NCBI RefSeq assembly: GCF_014203015.1 | Contig: NZ_JACHIB010000022.1 | Coordinates: forward strand, 1 to 64,000 | Source of the DNA: Castellaniella defragrans | GTDB lineage: Bacteria; Pseudomonadota; Gammaproteobacteria; Burkholderiales; Burkholderiaceae_B | Reading direction: 5' to 3' | Length of the DNA stretch: 64,000 nucleotides | Shown here: one piece after another, positions 26,124-35,780 of the stretch | How the letters are laid out: each line of letters begins with the position of its first letter | Position numbering within the stretch: the stretch's first letter is position 1 | Notes under the pieces: model-generated | Database searches by the model: none | What the model was told of the DNA's origin: nothing | Seen by the model: only the letters and a program-made list of their open reading frames with translations | Translations under genes and position numbers: made by a program

Positions 26124-26710
26124 GTCATATTGCAATGCCCGCTCACGCTGCCCCGCAGCGACCGACCCTGCCGGGGGACCAGGGTGTATGGATGTTCATC
26201 TGTGGCGAACTGTTCATGTTCGGCGCATTTTTCATCGTCTACATCTCCGACCGCTCGCAGGCCATCGAATTGTTCAACCGCTCTCAGCTCGAGCTCGACC
26301 AGTTCATGGGCGCGTTCAACACGGTGCTGCTGGTGACCAGTTCGTGGTGCGTCGCACGGGCGGTTGCCGCCGTGCGCGCGGGCCATGACAACAAGGCGGC
26401 CCGCCTCTTGCTGGTTGGCATGCTGCTCGGTCTGGGGTTCCTGGTGGTCAAGTATCTGGAGTATTCCGCCAAGTTCGCCGTCGGCATCACCATGATGACC
26501 AACGAGTTCTACATGTTCTATTTCGTCTTCACCATGGTGCATGCCGCGCACGTGCTGGGCGGCTGCGCCATCCTGGCCTTGTTGTGGCGCAAGACGCGCG
26601 CCGGCCGCTATCGCCATGACATGACCGGCCTCGAAACCGGCGCTTCCTACTGGCATCTGGTCGATCTGATCTGGCTGGTCATGTTCCCCCTCCTCTACCT
26701 GCTGCGGTGA
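26120..26710 (+). CDS. Cytochrome c oxidase subunit III/NorE-like protein (copy 2)
   Basis: 196 residues, about five membrane helices. Motifs: DQGVWMFICGELFMFGAFFI at the start, NEFYMFYFVFTMVHAAHVLG near 130, and the final ETGASYWHLVDLIWLVMF near 170 with the conserved His and Asp. Coupled by ATGA to the six-TM gene and by an overlapping stop/GTG to the subunit IV-like gene. As in copy 1, there is no catalytic oxidase subunit nearby. Sequence divergence from copies 1 and 3 is large, so this is not a recent duplication. Confidence 0.87.
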   Translation: MSHIAMPAHAAPQRPTLPGDQGVWMFICGELFMFGAFFIVYISDRSQAIELFNRSQLELDQFMGAFNTVLLVTSSWCVARAVAAVRAGHDNKAARLLLVGMLLGLGFLVVKYLEYSAKFAVGITMMTNEFYMFYFVFTMVHAAHVLGGCAILALLWRKTRAGRYRHDMTGLETGASYWHLVDLIWLVMFPLLYLLR

Positions 26711-26715
26711 ACCCT

Positions 26716-26976
26716 ATGAAAACACACTCGATGTACCGTCTCGATCTCGGCTGGCTGCTGCTGATCGGGCTGACCGTCTCCGGCTATGTGCTGCGCGTCG
26801 AGGCGACCGCCGATGTCCTGGTCGGTCTGGCGACGCTGGCCATCGCCTATCTCAAGGGCCGGCTGGTGGTGCTGGACTTCATGGAATTGCGCCATGCGCC
26901 GCGCGTATGGCGCGGCATCTTCGAAGGCTGGCTGCTGCTGGTGACCGCGGTGCTGGTCGCCGTCTATTCCGCTTGA
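26716..26976 (+). CDS. Cytochrome c oxidase subunit IV-like small membrane protein (copy 2)
   Basis: 86 residues from the ATG at 26716; a GTG at 26707 overlapping the previous stop would add three residues. Three membrane helices are visible (LGWLLLIGLTVSGYVL, VLVGLATLAIAYLKGRLVV, GWLLLVTAVLVAVY), with the shared FMELRHAPRVW motif near residue 58. It ends the second cassette. No clear terminator follows; the TetR gene starts 126 bases downstream. Confidence 0.8.
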   Translation: MKTHSMYRLDLGWLLLIGLTVSGYVLRVEATADVLVGLATLAIAYLKGRLVVLDFMELRHAPRVWRGIFEGWLLLVTAVLVAVYSA

Positions 26977-27102
26977 CGATCTCGTCCGGCCATTCGCCCG
27001 CGTCATGCGGTTCTCGTTTGAACCCCATGGCGCGGGCCATTACACTATCGGCACACAGCACGGGGGGAGCCGTGCGCCAACGGCGTTCAGAATGAAGTCA
27101 TC

Positions 27103-27735
27103 GTGACCAGCAAACCGAGACGATCCCGCAGCAGGCTGCCCAAGGCGGCTCTCGATGATCGCCTTCTGGCGGCAATGGAACGCCTGCTCGAAAATGGTCA
27201 GGGCTTCTCCGCCATCACGGTCGAGGAACTCGCACGGGAGGCCGGCATATCCCGGGCCACGTTCTACCTCCATTTCCGCGATCGGGGCGAACTGGTCGCG
27301 CATCTGATGCGCCGGCTCACCGAGGACGTGGTCGGCAGTGCGGGCGACTGGTTCGCGGCCAGAGGGCAGTCCGGTCCGCAGACGGTGAAGCAGGCGCTAC
27401 GGGGCATCGTCACCACCTTCCACAAGCACCACGCCATCGTGTCCGCGGTGGCCGCGATGGCCGGCCAGGACGAGACGGTCGCGCGCCTCCACGAAGACAT
27501 GATGCGGCAGCTGTGCGAACGCAGCCGGCGCGCGCTCGCGGCGGTCAAGGCGGACACCCCCCCCGGCGACGTGTCCTGGGACAGCGTGGCCGACGTGCTG
27601 ACCTGGTGCGTCGAGCAATACTGCGCCCGTTTCGCGGGCCAGTGCGATCCGGTGCGGCTCGATGCGCTGATCGATACTTTCGCGCATATCTGCAATAGCG
27701 CGATCTTTTCCCCAGACCAGTCCCGCGCGCGCTGA
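27103..27735 (+). CDS. TetR-family transcriptional regulator
   Basis: 210 residues from a GTG at 27103; no in-frame ATG fits. The N-terminal helix-turn-helix is typical: FSAITVEELAREAGISRATFY at about 36-56, followed by LHFRDRGELVAHLMRR. The C-terminal ligand domain (residues 70-200) is helical. Two 17-bp palindromes spaced 21 bp lie 170-210 bases downstream (27907-27944), before the phosphotransferase/DUF7064/ldi block. This is the usual arrangement for a TetR repressor controlling the next operon, so it is the best candidate regulator of ldi. Confidence 0.9.
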   Translation: MTSKPRRSRSRLPKAALDDRLLAAMERLLENGQGFSAITVEELAREAGISRATFYLHFRDRGELVAHLMRRLTEDVVGSAGDWFAARGQSGPQTVKQALRGIVTTFHKHHAIVSAVAAMAGQDETVARLHEDMMRQLCERSRRALAAVKADTPPGDVSWDSVADVLTWCVEQYCARFAGQCDPVRLDALIDTFAHICNSAIFSPDQSRAR

Positions 27736-27855
27736 GCCGCCTTCCGTCCGGCTTGGCCGGGCCCTCCATCCGGAGACTCCGTTCGAGTTTTCCATCCGGA
27801 CTTTTCATTGGGCATTGCCGGTGATCCATCAGGTCGCCGCGCATGTGCCGTACCC

Positions 27856-27879
27856 GACGCCGTTCTCGACGCCGTTCTC
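27856..27879 (+). repeat. 12-bp tandem repeat, two copies
   Basis: GACGCCGTTCTC at 27856-27867 is repeated exactly at 27868-27879, followed by a partial third copy. It lies in the non-coding stretch 27736-28045, downstream of the TetR gene; apart from this and the two operators I see nothing in that stretch. Confidence 0.75.
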
Positions 27880-27906
27880 CACGCCAGGCAGGTACGTCAC
27901 CGCGAA

Positions 27907-27944
27907 GTAGACACCATGTTTATTTTTATAGACACGATGTCTAT
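27907..27944 (+). promoter_or_regulatory. Two tandem TetR-type operators, 21 bp apart
   Basis: GTAGACA-CCA-TGTTTAT (27907-27923) and ATAGACA-CGA-TGTCTAT (27928-27944). The second is a perfect 7-3-7 palindrome; the first matches at most positions. The 21-bp spacing is two helical turns, so two dimers could bind the same face. They precede the phosphotransferase and ldi genes, and the TetR gene is immediately upstream. Confidence 0.75.
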
Positions 27945-28045
27945 TTTTTTCTTATGATATGCACACATACAATAATCTAGCCTCCTTTCATGGATCTCCT
28001 TTCGCGGATTTCCGGAAAGGGCGGCAATGAAGGAGACGTGAAGCC

Positions 28046-28201
28046 ATGCCGGCCACCGACAAGCGCTATCTGGCTGATTCCGATATCGAGCGCATTCGCT
28101 GCGCCTATCGCGTCGAGCGCACGATAGACTAGGCCCTGACCTGGAAGCTGCTGCGGCGGCGTGGCCCGGATTACCGGCCGCCGCAGGTCGGCGAGCTGGG
28201 G
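28046..28201 (+). pseudogene. 5' part of the phosphotransferase gene, cut off by an in-frame TAG
   Basis: Reading from the ATG at 28046 gives 28 residues ending CAYRVERTID, then TAG at 28130-28132, then continues in the same frame without another stop into the 28202-29260 reading frame. The intact homologue at 62387 has CEREIDRILTRKLSRRAGPP at the matching place, so the amber codon replaces one residue of a conserved segment (a CAG to TAG change would do it). Either the gene is damaged, the codon is read through, or there is a sequencing error. The ATG has a GGAG-rich leader (AAGGAGACGTGAAGCC). Confidence 0.75.
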
Positions 28202-29260
28202 ATGCGCCTCAGGCGCTTTCTTTCCAGCCGGATCCCGGGCCGGTTCCGGATCGATGGCCTGCAGCGCTTGCCGGGCGGGGGCTCGAAAGAGATGTTCCGT
28301 TTCCGCCTCCGGCGCGTCGAAGGCGGGGGGACGCAGGTCGAGGAAGACCTGATCCTGCGCATGGCGCCGGGCGAGTCCATCGTCGAAACCCATCGCCAGC
28401 GCGAATTCGACGTGCTTTCGGCGATGGACGGCGTGGTTCCCGTGCCGCCGGTCCATTGGGTCGATGCGGACGGCTCCGCGCTGGGCAGCCCGGGCATGGT
28501 CTGCGGATTCGTGGCCGGCGTCGCCGCGCCGACGCCCGTGCAGGGCGAGGGGGGCCGCATCAGCGGCATCGGCGCGGGGTTCCCCGCGGGGCTGCGCGAG
28601 CGCCTGTTCGAGGACTTCGTCGATCACCTCGCGGCCATTCACCGGTTCGACTGGCGCGCCGCCCGCCTGGCCTCGTTCGATGTCCCTTCCGCCGGCACGA
28701 CGGAAGCGGCGCACCTTGCCCTGGACCATTGGAGCCGGGTCTGGGCCGAGGATGCCTTCGAGGAGCATCCCGTCATCACCCTGGCCGCTCAGTGGCTGCG
28801 GGAGCATCTTCCGGTCGCCGACGAAATCCGGCTCGTGCACAACGATTACCGCAACGGCAATTTCCTGCTCGATGAAGCAAGCGGCAGGATCACGGCGATC
28901 CTCGACTGGGAACTGGCCCGCCTGGGTGATATCCACGAAGACCTCGCCTGGGTGCTGTTCCCGGGCTTCGCCGCGCAGGACGAGCAGGGGAATCCGCTGA
29001 TCTGCGGGCTGGGCACGCGCGAAGCCTTCCTGGATCGCTATCAGCGGAAATCCGGCATCGCGGTCGATCCGCGGCGCCTGCATTACTACACGGTCCTCAA
29101 CCTCTACAAGCTCGCCGTCCTGGGCTCGGCCACCAACGCGCGCGCCGCGGCGGACGGCCAGACCCATCTCGACGTGATGATGAATTTCAGCACCGGACTG
29201 GGGTATGGCGCGCTTGCCGGCCTCTACCGGATCCTCGATGCCACGGAGGCCCGTCCATGA
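28202..29260 (+). CDS. Aminoglycoside-phosphotransferase-like (ACAD10 N-terminal type) protein
   Basis: 352 residues from the first ATG after the amber codon at 28130. APH/kinase-fold: the nucleotide-binding region includes EEDLILRMAPGESIVETHRQ. The catalytic loop is EIRLVHNDYRNGNFLLDEAS (His-Asn-Asp, then Asn) and the metal site ITAILDWELARLGDIHEDLA near 235. Proteins of this family are common in acyl-CoA and steroid degradation clusters and may phosphorylate hydroxyacyl groups; the substrate is unknown. The start lacks a convincing ribosome site, so expression of this shortened form is uncertain. Its stop overlaps the next start as ATGA. An intact homologue is at 62387. Confidence 0.78.
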   Translation: MRLRRFLSSRIPGRFRIDGLQRLPGGGSKEMFRFRLRRVEGGGTQVEEDLILRMAPGESIVETHRQREFDVLSAMDGVVPVPPVHWVDADGSALGSPGMVCGFVAGVAAPTPVQGEGGRISGIGAGFPAGLRERLFEDFVDHLAAIHRFDWRAARLASFDVPSAGTTEAAHLALDHWSRVWAEDAFEEHPVITLAAQWLREHLPVADEIRLVHNDYRNGNFLLDEASGRITAILDWELARLGDIHEDLAWVLFPGFAAQDEQGNPLICGLGTREAFLDRYQRKSGIAVDPRRLHYYTVLNLYKLAVLGSATNARAAADGQTHLDVMMNFSTGLGYGALAGLYRILDATEARP

Positions 29261-29805
29261 CGCCCGATGTCGATCAGTACCTGCGCAGCATGTGCAAGGC
29301 CATGTCCGGAATCATCTTGCCGGAGCTGGAGGGCAAGCCCTTCGCCCGCGAACAGGCGGGTCTCGTGCTGGCCACGCTGGAGCTGCTGGCCGAGGTCCAG
29401 GAACACCAGTTCGCCTATGCCAGGCAGGAGTTGGCCGATTTGCGCCAGCTGTTCGATGCCTGGCGGCGGCTGCGGCCGGACAGCGGCGATGCGACTTTCT
29501 GGACCGCCCTGCATGAGAGCGGCTGCGCGGCCGGCGAGGCCGGGCCGCGCGAACTGCGCGAGCTGATCGCGCATTGGAAATCATGCCTGCGCACGCTGAT
29601 GGAAGGGTGGCCTCCGTCTCCCGGCAGCGAACTTCGCATCCTGCTGGACCGCTGCATCGAGCGGCAGCTGGCGCGCGAAACCGCCTGGCTGCGGCGCACG
29701 GGATTCATTCCCGGCGCCGCGGACGTGCCGCATGTCTCGACCGTTCTGGCGCATCAGGCGCGCGCCCCCTTGGATCACTGCGCCGTTCATTCCCCATCCG
29801 CATAG
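29257..29805 (+). CDS. Helical protein of unknown function paired with the phosphotransferase
   Basis: 182 residues, almost wholly alpha-helical by composition, with no signal or membrane segment. It starts MTPDVDQYLRSMCKAMSGII, and FAREQAGLVLATLELLAEVQ follows near residue 30. The truncated last gene of the window (63585) is a homologue with the same opening pattern (RSM-x-KA, EQA-x-LV), and each follows an APH-like phosphotransferase directly. I do not recognise a named family. The conserved pairing and ATGA overlap suggest the two proteins act together. Confidence 0.75.
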   Translation: MTPDVDQYLRSMCKAMSGIILPELEGKPFAREQAGLVLATLELLAEVQEHQFAYARQELADLRQLFDAWRRLRPDSGDATFWTALHESGCAAGEAGPRELRELIAHWKSCLRTLMEGWPPSPGSELRILLDRCIERQLARETAWLRRTGFIPGAADVPHVSTVLAHQARAPLDHCAVHSPSA

Positions 29806-29814
29806 GAGATCAGC

Positions 29815-32059
<2,245 letters not shown>

Positions 32060-32062
32060 GGG

Positions 32063-32092
32063 GGACGCGGCGGCCTGCGGGCCGCCGCGTCC
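32063..32092 (+). terminator. Strong GC hairpin after ldi
   Basis: A perfect 13-bp stem (32063-32075 with 32080-32092) with a 4-base loop begins 3 bases after the ldi stop. Only two T residues follow, so it is either a Rho-assisted or bidirectional terminator, or an mRNA 3'-end stabiliser. Confidence 0.7.
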
Positions 32093-32095
32093 TTG

Positions 32096-32225
32096 ACCGG
32101 TTTCCTCGGCCGGATCTCCCAGCCGGATTCCCCGACCGGTTTCCTCGGCCGGACCTCTCAGCCGGCTTCATCGGCCGGCTTCATCGGCCAGGTTTCTCGG
32201 CCGGGTTTCTCGGCCGGGTTCATCG
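32096..32225 (+). repeat. Tandem array of ten 13-bp units
   Basis: Ten consecutive 13-base units without gaps, from ACCGGTTTCCTCG at 32096-32108 to GCCGGGTTCATCG at 32213-32225. GCCGGCTTCATCG occurs twice exactly (32161, 32174); the others differ by a few bases. The array fills the space between the ldi hairpin and the thioesterase stop, which lies inside the last unit (32220-32222). The unit is not a multiple of three and has no spacers. Confidence 0.88.
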
Positions 32226-32672
32226 GTCGAGCAGATAGGCCGAGAGCCGGGCCCGTACTGTCTCCGGGACCGGTTGCGGCGTCCGCGCCGCCTCGTCGAT
32301 GTGCACGATCACCGAATCGGCGGTGGCCACGCAGCGCTCGCCGACGAAGACGCCGTGGACGATCCGGCAGGAACTGGTGCCGAATTCCAGGATGCTGGTG
32401 CCCACGTCCACGGTCGCCGGCCAGTGGACCTCGCCGTGGAAATTGGTGGCCATGCGCGCCACCAGGAAGAGCGCGCGCAGGGGCGCGCCCGGTTCGAGGA
32501 AGGGCTGCAGCATCGCGGTGCGGCCGATCTCGCAATAATTGGTGATCGACAGGTTGTTGACGTGGCCGAGGTGGTCGGTGTCCGACCAGCGGACGCGTTC
32601 CGACAGCCAGTGTCTGTGTATCGCGCGCCGACCGAGGAATCGGCCGAACGCGACGGGGTCCGTGGTGTCCAT
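32220..32672 (-). CDS. Hotdog-fold acyl-CoA thioesterase
   Basis: 150 residues from the ATG at 32672 (MDTTDPVAFG). A longer open frame upstream only translates the 14-bp repeat array and is rejected. The 4-hydroxybenzoyl-CoA thioesterase/YbgC signature is clear: VRWSDTDHLGHVNNLSITNY, with the conserved DTDHLGHVNN containing the catalytic Asp, near residue 28. It hydrolyses acyl-CoA; it may release CoA from dead-end terpene thioesters or set free geranic/perillic acid. It is the last gene of the long minus-strand series and is enclosed by two different tandem repeat arrays. Confidence 0.88.
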   Translation of the reverse strand: MDTTDPVAFGRFLGRRAIHRHWLSERVRWSDTDHLGHVNNLSITNYCEIGRTAMLQPFLEPGAPLRALFLVARMATNFHGEVHWPATVDVGTSILEFGTSSCRIVHGVFVGERCVATADSVIVHIDEAARTPQPVPETVRARLSAYLLDR

Positions 32673-32700
32673 CGGGGCGGTCCCGTGCCGCTGCGCCGTC

Positions 32701-32812
32701 GTGCCGCTGTTCATGTGCCGCCGCTCATCCGCCGTCGTCCGTGTGTCGTTGCCCGTGTGCCGCTGTCCATGTGCCGCTGTCCATGTGCCGTCGTCCATGC
32801 GTCGCCGCTCAT
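32701..32812 (-). repeat. Tandem array of eight 14-bp units
   Basis: Eight gapless 14-base units. On the plus strand GTGCCGCTGTCCAT occurs twice exactly (32757, 32771) with variants on both sides; on the minus strand six of eight units begin with ATG. The array starts at the stop codon of the subunit IV-like gene (32809-32811) and ends about 29 bases before the thioesterase start. The sequence is unrelated to the 13-bp array downstream. Confidence 0.88.
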
Positions 32813-33096
32813 CCGAGATAGAGCGCCATGAGCGCGGCGCACACGGCGATGATCCAGGCGTCGAAGCCGTGGCGCAGCCACCAGGGCGCATGCTTCAGTT
32901 CCATGAACTGGTACCCGACCAGCCAGGTCTTCGCGAATGCGATGAGCAGGACGCCCGCGGTCGCCAGGCGCATGGGCGCCTGCGCCGTCTGGATCGCATG
33001 GCCGAGCCACCAGCCGACGAGCGTGGAGCCCACGAGAACGAGCCAGGCCAGGTTGGTGCCATCGCGCAACGCGCCGGGTTTTCCGCAATCCATCAT
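32809..33096 (-). CDS. Cytochrome c oxidase subunit IV-like small membrane protein (copy 3)
   Basis: 95 residues with three membrane helices (TNLAWLVLVGSTLVGWWLG, MRLATAGVLLIAFAKTWLVG, AWIIAVCAALMALYL). The FMELKHAPWWL motif near residue 64 matches FMEL-x2-AP of both other copies. It lies 24 bases after the subunit III-like gene on the minus strand, with GAAGGAG before its ATG (alternative ATG one codon later). Its stop codon opens the 14-bp tandem array. Confidence 0.82.
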   Translation of the reverse strand: MMDCGKPGALRDGTNLAWLVLVGSTLVGWWLGHAIQTAQAPMRLATAGVLLIAFAKTWLVGYQFMELKHAPWWLRHGFDAWIIAVCAALMALYLG

Positions 33097-33120
33097 GCTT
33101 CTCCTTCGGGTCGGGTGGCT

Positions 33121-33741
33121 TCAGATCAGGTAGAACAGCGAGAACAGGGCGATCCATAGAAGATCGACCAGGTGCCAGAACGTGGCGCCGCTCTCGATGG
33201 TGCGGATGTCCCGGGGCCGCAGCTCGGCGCGCCGGCTCTTGCCGCGGACGACCAGCAGCACGGCCAGGCCGACCAGCACGTGCACCAGGTGGATGCCGGT
33301 GAAGACGAAGTAGTACATGAAGAAATCGTTCGTGCCCGGCCCGATCCCCGCCGACAGCTTGTTCCCCCATTCAAAGTTCTTGTTGACCACGAACAGCAGC
33401 CCGCACAGGATGCCCAGGGAAAAGTAGCGGCTGACGGTGCCGTCGTGCGCCGTCCGGCATTTCCCGACTCCCTTGGCGACGAACCAGGAGCCCGTCAGGA
33501 GCAGGAAGGTGTTGACGACGGCGACCCACATGTCGAGGGACGCGCGCGACTGGGCGAACACGTCGGCCTGCTGCTTGTCCCCGAGTGCGATGACGATGAA
33601 GAAGGCGGCGAAGACCAGGAGGTCTCCGGCCACGAACAGCCAGATGCCGAGTTCTCCCGGGATGTGCCTGCCCGCCGGCGGGGCGGCGCGGTCGCCCCCC
33701 GCCGCGATCCCCCGTCTGGCCTGGGACCTCGCCTGGCTCAT
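33121..33741 (-). CDS. Cytochrome c oxidase subunit III/NorE-like protein (copy 3)
   Basis: 206 residues from the ATG at 33741, which overlaps the six-TM gene stop as ATGA. After an Arg/Ala-rich N-terminus come about five helices: IPGELGIWLFVAGDLLVFAA near 28, NDFFMYYFVFTGIHLVHVLV near 137, and the final ESGATFWHLVDLLWIALFSL near 182 with conserved His and Asp. Same gene order as copies 1 and 2, but no MarR gene is attached; geoA lies upstream on the same strand, suggesting expression with monoterpene alcohol oxidation. Confidence 0.87.
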   Translation of the reverse strand: MSQARSQARRGIAAGGDRAAPPAGRHIPGELGIWLFVAGDLLVFAAFFIVIALGDKQQADVFAQSRASLDMWVAVVNTFLLLTGSWFVAKGVGKCRTAHDGTVSRYFSLGILCGLLFVVNKNFEWGNKLSAGIGPGTNDFFMYYFVFTGIHLVHVLVGLAVLLVVRGKSRRAELRPRDIRTIESGATFWHLVDLLWIALFSLFYLI

Positions 33742-34478
33742 GACGCGGTCCGCCGGGCGGCGGGTTCGTTGCCGGCGCCGCGGGCCACGCGCAGCAGGGC
33801 GAAGGACATGACCCAGATCCAGCCGAAATAGGCGATGTAGGGAATCCACAGGGCGACGATGCCGTGCCAGGCGAAGGGGCCGTCCTTGAAGAACAGGATG
33901 AGCTGGCCGGGGACGTACAGCAGGGCGGCCCACAGGTTGAAATAGCCGACCCAGCGCGGGAACGGTTCCTGGCCTTCTTCCGACAGAAGGATCGACAGGG
34001 CGATCATGACGCACCAGCCGCCGAACAGCGGCACCGAAAAGAGCGCGCAGAAGTAGGCGAAGTCCATCAGCATCAGCATGGCGGCCGGCGCGTAGGTCTC
34101 GGGACGGAACACCATCAGGCCCCAGGCGAAGGCCACCAGCAGGGCGATCACCATCCCGCCCGCGGTGAACACCAGCTGGAGGTAGGAAAAGGCGGGATTG
34201 ACCTCGAAGCGCCGGGTCTGCGCGGCGATGCCGGCGCCGTAGGAGCCGAACAGGGCGAACGAGGTCATCATGATGACCGAGGAAATCCGGATGTCGAACA
34301 GGTTTTCGGTGAATACCCTGGCGACTTCCTGGGGCGCGGAATTGGCTTGCAGCATGGACGGGATCATGCCGCCCAGCCAGACGCCGCCGATGATGAAGAG
34401 GATGACGGCGATGATGCCGGACCAGCCGCTGAACCGCATGGTCTTCCGAAAGAGCGGATCGTCGTTCACATGGTGCAT
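33738..34478 (-). CDS. Six-TM membrane protein of the oxidase-III/IV-like cassette (copy 3)
   Basis: 246 residues from the ATG at 34478, with AGGAGA upstream. The open frame extends to 34580, but the extra codons only translate an 11-bp repeat. Hydrophobic segments include WSGIIAVILFIIGGVWLGG, MVIALLVAFAWGLMVF and YIAYFGWIWVMSFALL. The PFPRWVGYFNLW motif aligns with FPRWV of copies 1 and 2, and KDGPFAWHG resembles KTGPFAWDG of copy 2. Shorter at the N-terminus than its paralogues. Function unknown. Confidence 0.8.
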   Translation of the reverse strand: MHHVNDDPLFRKTMRFSGWSGIIAVILFIIGGVWLGGMIPSMLQANSAPQEVARVFTENLFDIRISSVIMMTSFALFGSYGAGIAAQTRRFEVNPAFSYLQLVFTAGGMVIALLVAFAWGLMVFRPETYAPAAMLMLMDFAYFCALFSVPLFGGWCVMIALSILLSEEGQEPFPRWVGYFNLWAALLYVPGQLILFFKDGPFAWHGIVALWIPYIAYFGWIWVMSFALLRVARGAGNEPAARRTAS

Positions 34479-34500
34479 GGTTGTCTCCTGGAGTTGACGT

Positions 34501-34599
34501 AGGTTGTTGTGAGGTTGTTGTGGGTTGTCGTTGGGGTGTCGTGGGTGGTCTTGGGGCCGTTGCCGTGGTGCCGTTGCCATGGATTCGTGGTGCCGGGAA
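34501..34599 (-). repeat. Degenerate array of about nine 11-bp units
   Basis: AGGTTGTTGTG occurs twice exactly (34501-34511, 34512-34522) and decays through related 11-base units (GTTGTCGTTG, GGTGTCGTGG, GCCGTTGCCG) up to about 34599. It lies between the geoA stop and the six-TM gene start (minus strand), ending about 20 bases from the ribosome site. Confidence 0.7.
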
Positions 34600-34629
34600 T
34601 CGCGTGCGCTGTGGGGAGTCGCGCCCTGC

Positions 34630-35751
34630 TCAGAACACCAGCACCGGCTTGATCGCCTCGCCCTTCTCGGTGGCGTGCAGGGCCTCGTTGATCTGGTCGA
34701 AACGGTAGCGGGTGATCAGCCGGTCGAACGGGAATTTGCCCGCGCGATGGAAATCCAGCAGGCGCGGGATGAAGCGCTGCGGGTCCGCGTCGCCCTCGGT
34801 GATCGGGCGCAGGGTGACGCTTTTGCTCAGCAGATCGAGCAGGGTCGCCGGCACCGGGGCATCGGGCGCCGGCAGTCCGACCATGCCCACGGTGCCGCCC
34901 GGCAGGGTGCAGGCGATCGCGCTGCCGATGACCGGGGGCAGGCCCGTCGTGTCCAGCGAGTGGGTCGCGCCGCCGCCGGTGGCCGCCTTGATCGCGGCCA
35001 CCAGGTCGCCTTCGGCGTGCGGGTCGAGGGCATGGCTGGCGCCCAGTTCCAGGGCCAGGGCCCGGCGCGCGGCATTGGGCTCGATCACCACGACCCGGTC
35101 CGCCCCGACGGCGCGCGCGCCCAGCAGCGCGCTCAGGCCGACGCCGCCACCGCCGAAGATGGCCAGGGACTGGCCCGGGCCGATCCCCAGCGAATTGATC
35201 GCCGCGCCCGCGCCGGTCTGGATGCCGCAGCCCAGCGGGCCCAGCAGTTCCAGCGGCAGGTCGTCGCCGACCTTGACCGCATTGATTTCGCGCGCCACGG
35301 CATGCGTGCCGAACGAGGACTGGCCGAAGAACATGCTCTGCACGGGATGGCCGGCGCCGTCCAGCACCTGGCCGCCGTCCACGCGCTGCGCGCCGCCGAA
35401 GTTCAGGGGCAGCATCTGCAGGCAGTTCGACGGATGGCCGTCGTGGCAATTGCCGCAATGCCCGCAGGAATTGAAGGACAGCACGACCCGGTCGCCGGGC
35501 TTGAGCGTGCGCACCTGCTCGCCCACCGCCTCGACGGTGCCGGAGCCTTCGTGGCCGAGCACGATCGGCAGCGGCACGGGAAATCCGTCGCGGCACACCA
35601 GGTCGGTGTGGCAGACGCCCACGCCGGCGATGCGGATCAAGACCTCGTCGCCTTTGGGCATGCTGATGCGCACGGGCTCGACCGCGAGCGGCCCGCCGAC
35701 CTGGCGCAGCACGGCGGCCTGCGCGGAAATGAAATCCTGGGTGTCGTTCAT
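34630..35751 (-). CDS. geoA: Geraniol/perillyl alcohol dehydrogenase
   Basis: 373-residue zinc-dependent medium-chain alcohol dehydrogenase; oxidises geraniol, and reportedly perillyl alcohol, to the aldehyde with NAD+. Catalytic zinc ligands: Cys in GVGVCHTDLVCRDG near 39 and His in VLGHEGSGTVEAVG near 60. Structural zinc: SCGHCGNCHDGHPSNC near 92. Cofactor motif AIFGGGGVGLSALLGA near 190, with an acidic VVIEPN position indicating NAD preference. I recognise GeoA of C. defragrans. The start is the ATG at 35751; the longer frame to 35850 translates a 12-bp repeat. It precedes the third membrane cassette on the same strand. Confidence 0.94.
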   Translation of the reverse strand: MNDTQDFISAQAAVLRQVGGPLAVEPVRISMPKGDEVLIRIAGVGVCHTDLVCRDGFPVPLPIVLGHEGSGTVEAVGEQVRTLKPGDRVVLSFNSCGHCGNCHDGHPSNCLQMLPLNFGGAQRVDGGQVLDGAGHPVQSMFFGQSSFGTHAVAREINAVKVGDDLPLELLGPLGCGIQTGAGAAINSLGIGPGQSLAIFGGGGVGLSALLGARAVGADRVVVIEPNAARRALALELGASHALDPHAEGDLVAAIKAATGGGATHSLDTTGLPPVIGSAIACTLPGGTVGMVGLPAPDAPVPATLLDLLSKSVTLRPITEGDADPQRFIPRLLDFHRAGKFPFDRLITRYRFDQINEALHATEKGEAIKPVLVF

Positions 35752-35780
35752 CGTTGAGTGTCTCCTGGTTGCTGTGGCGT

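Noticed and set aside
32096-32812. CRISPR array
   Set aside because: Units of 13-14 bp follow each other without spacers, and no cas genes are present.
32673-32891. Thioesterase N-terminal extension of 73 residues
   Set aside because: The codons only translate the 14-bp repeat array; the ATG at 32672 gives a normal-length hotdog protein.
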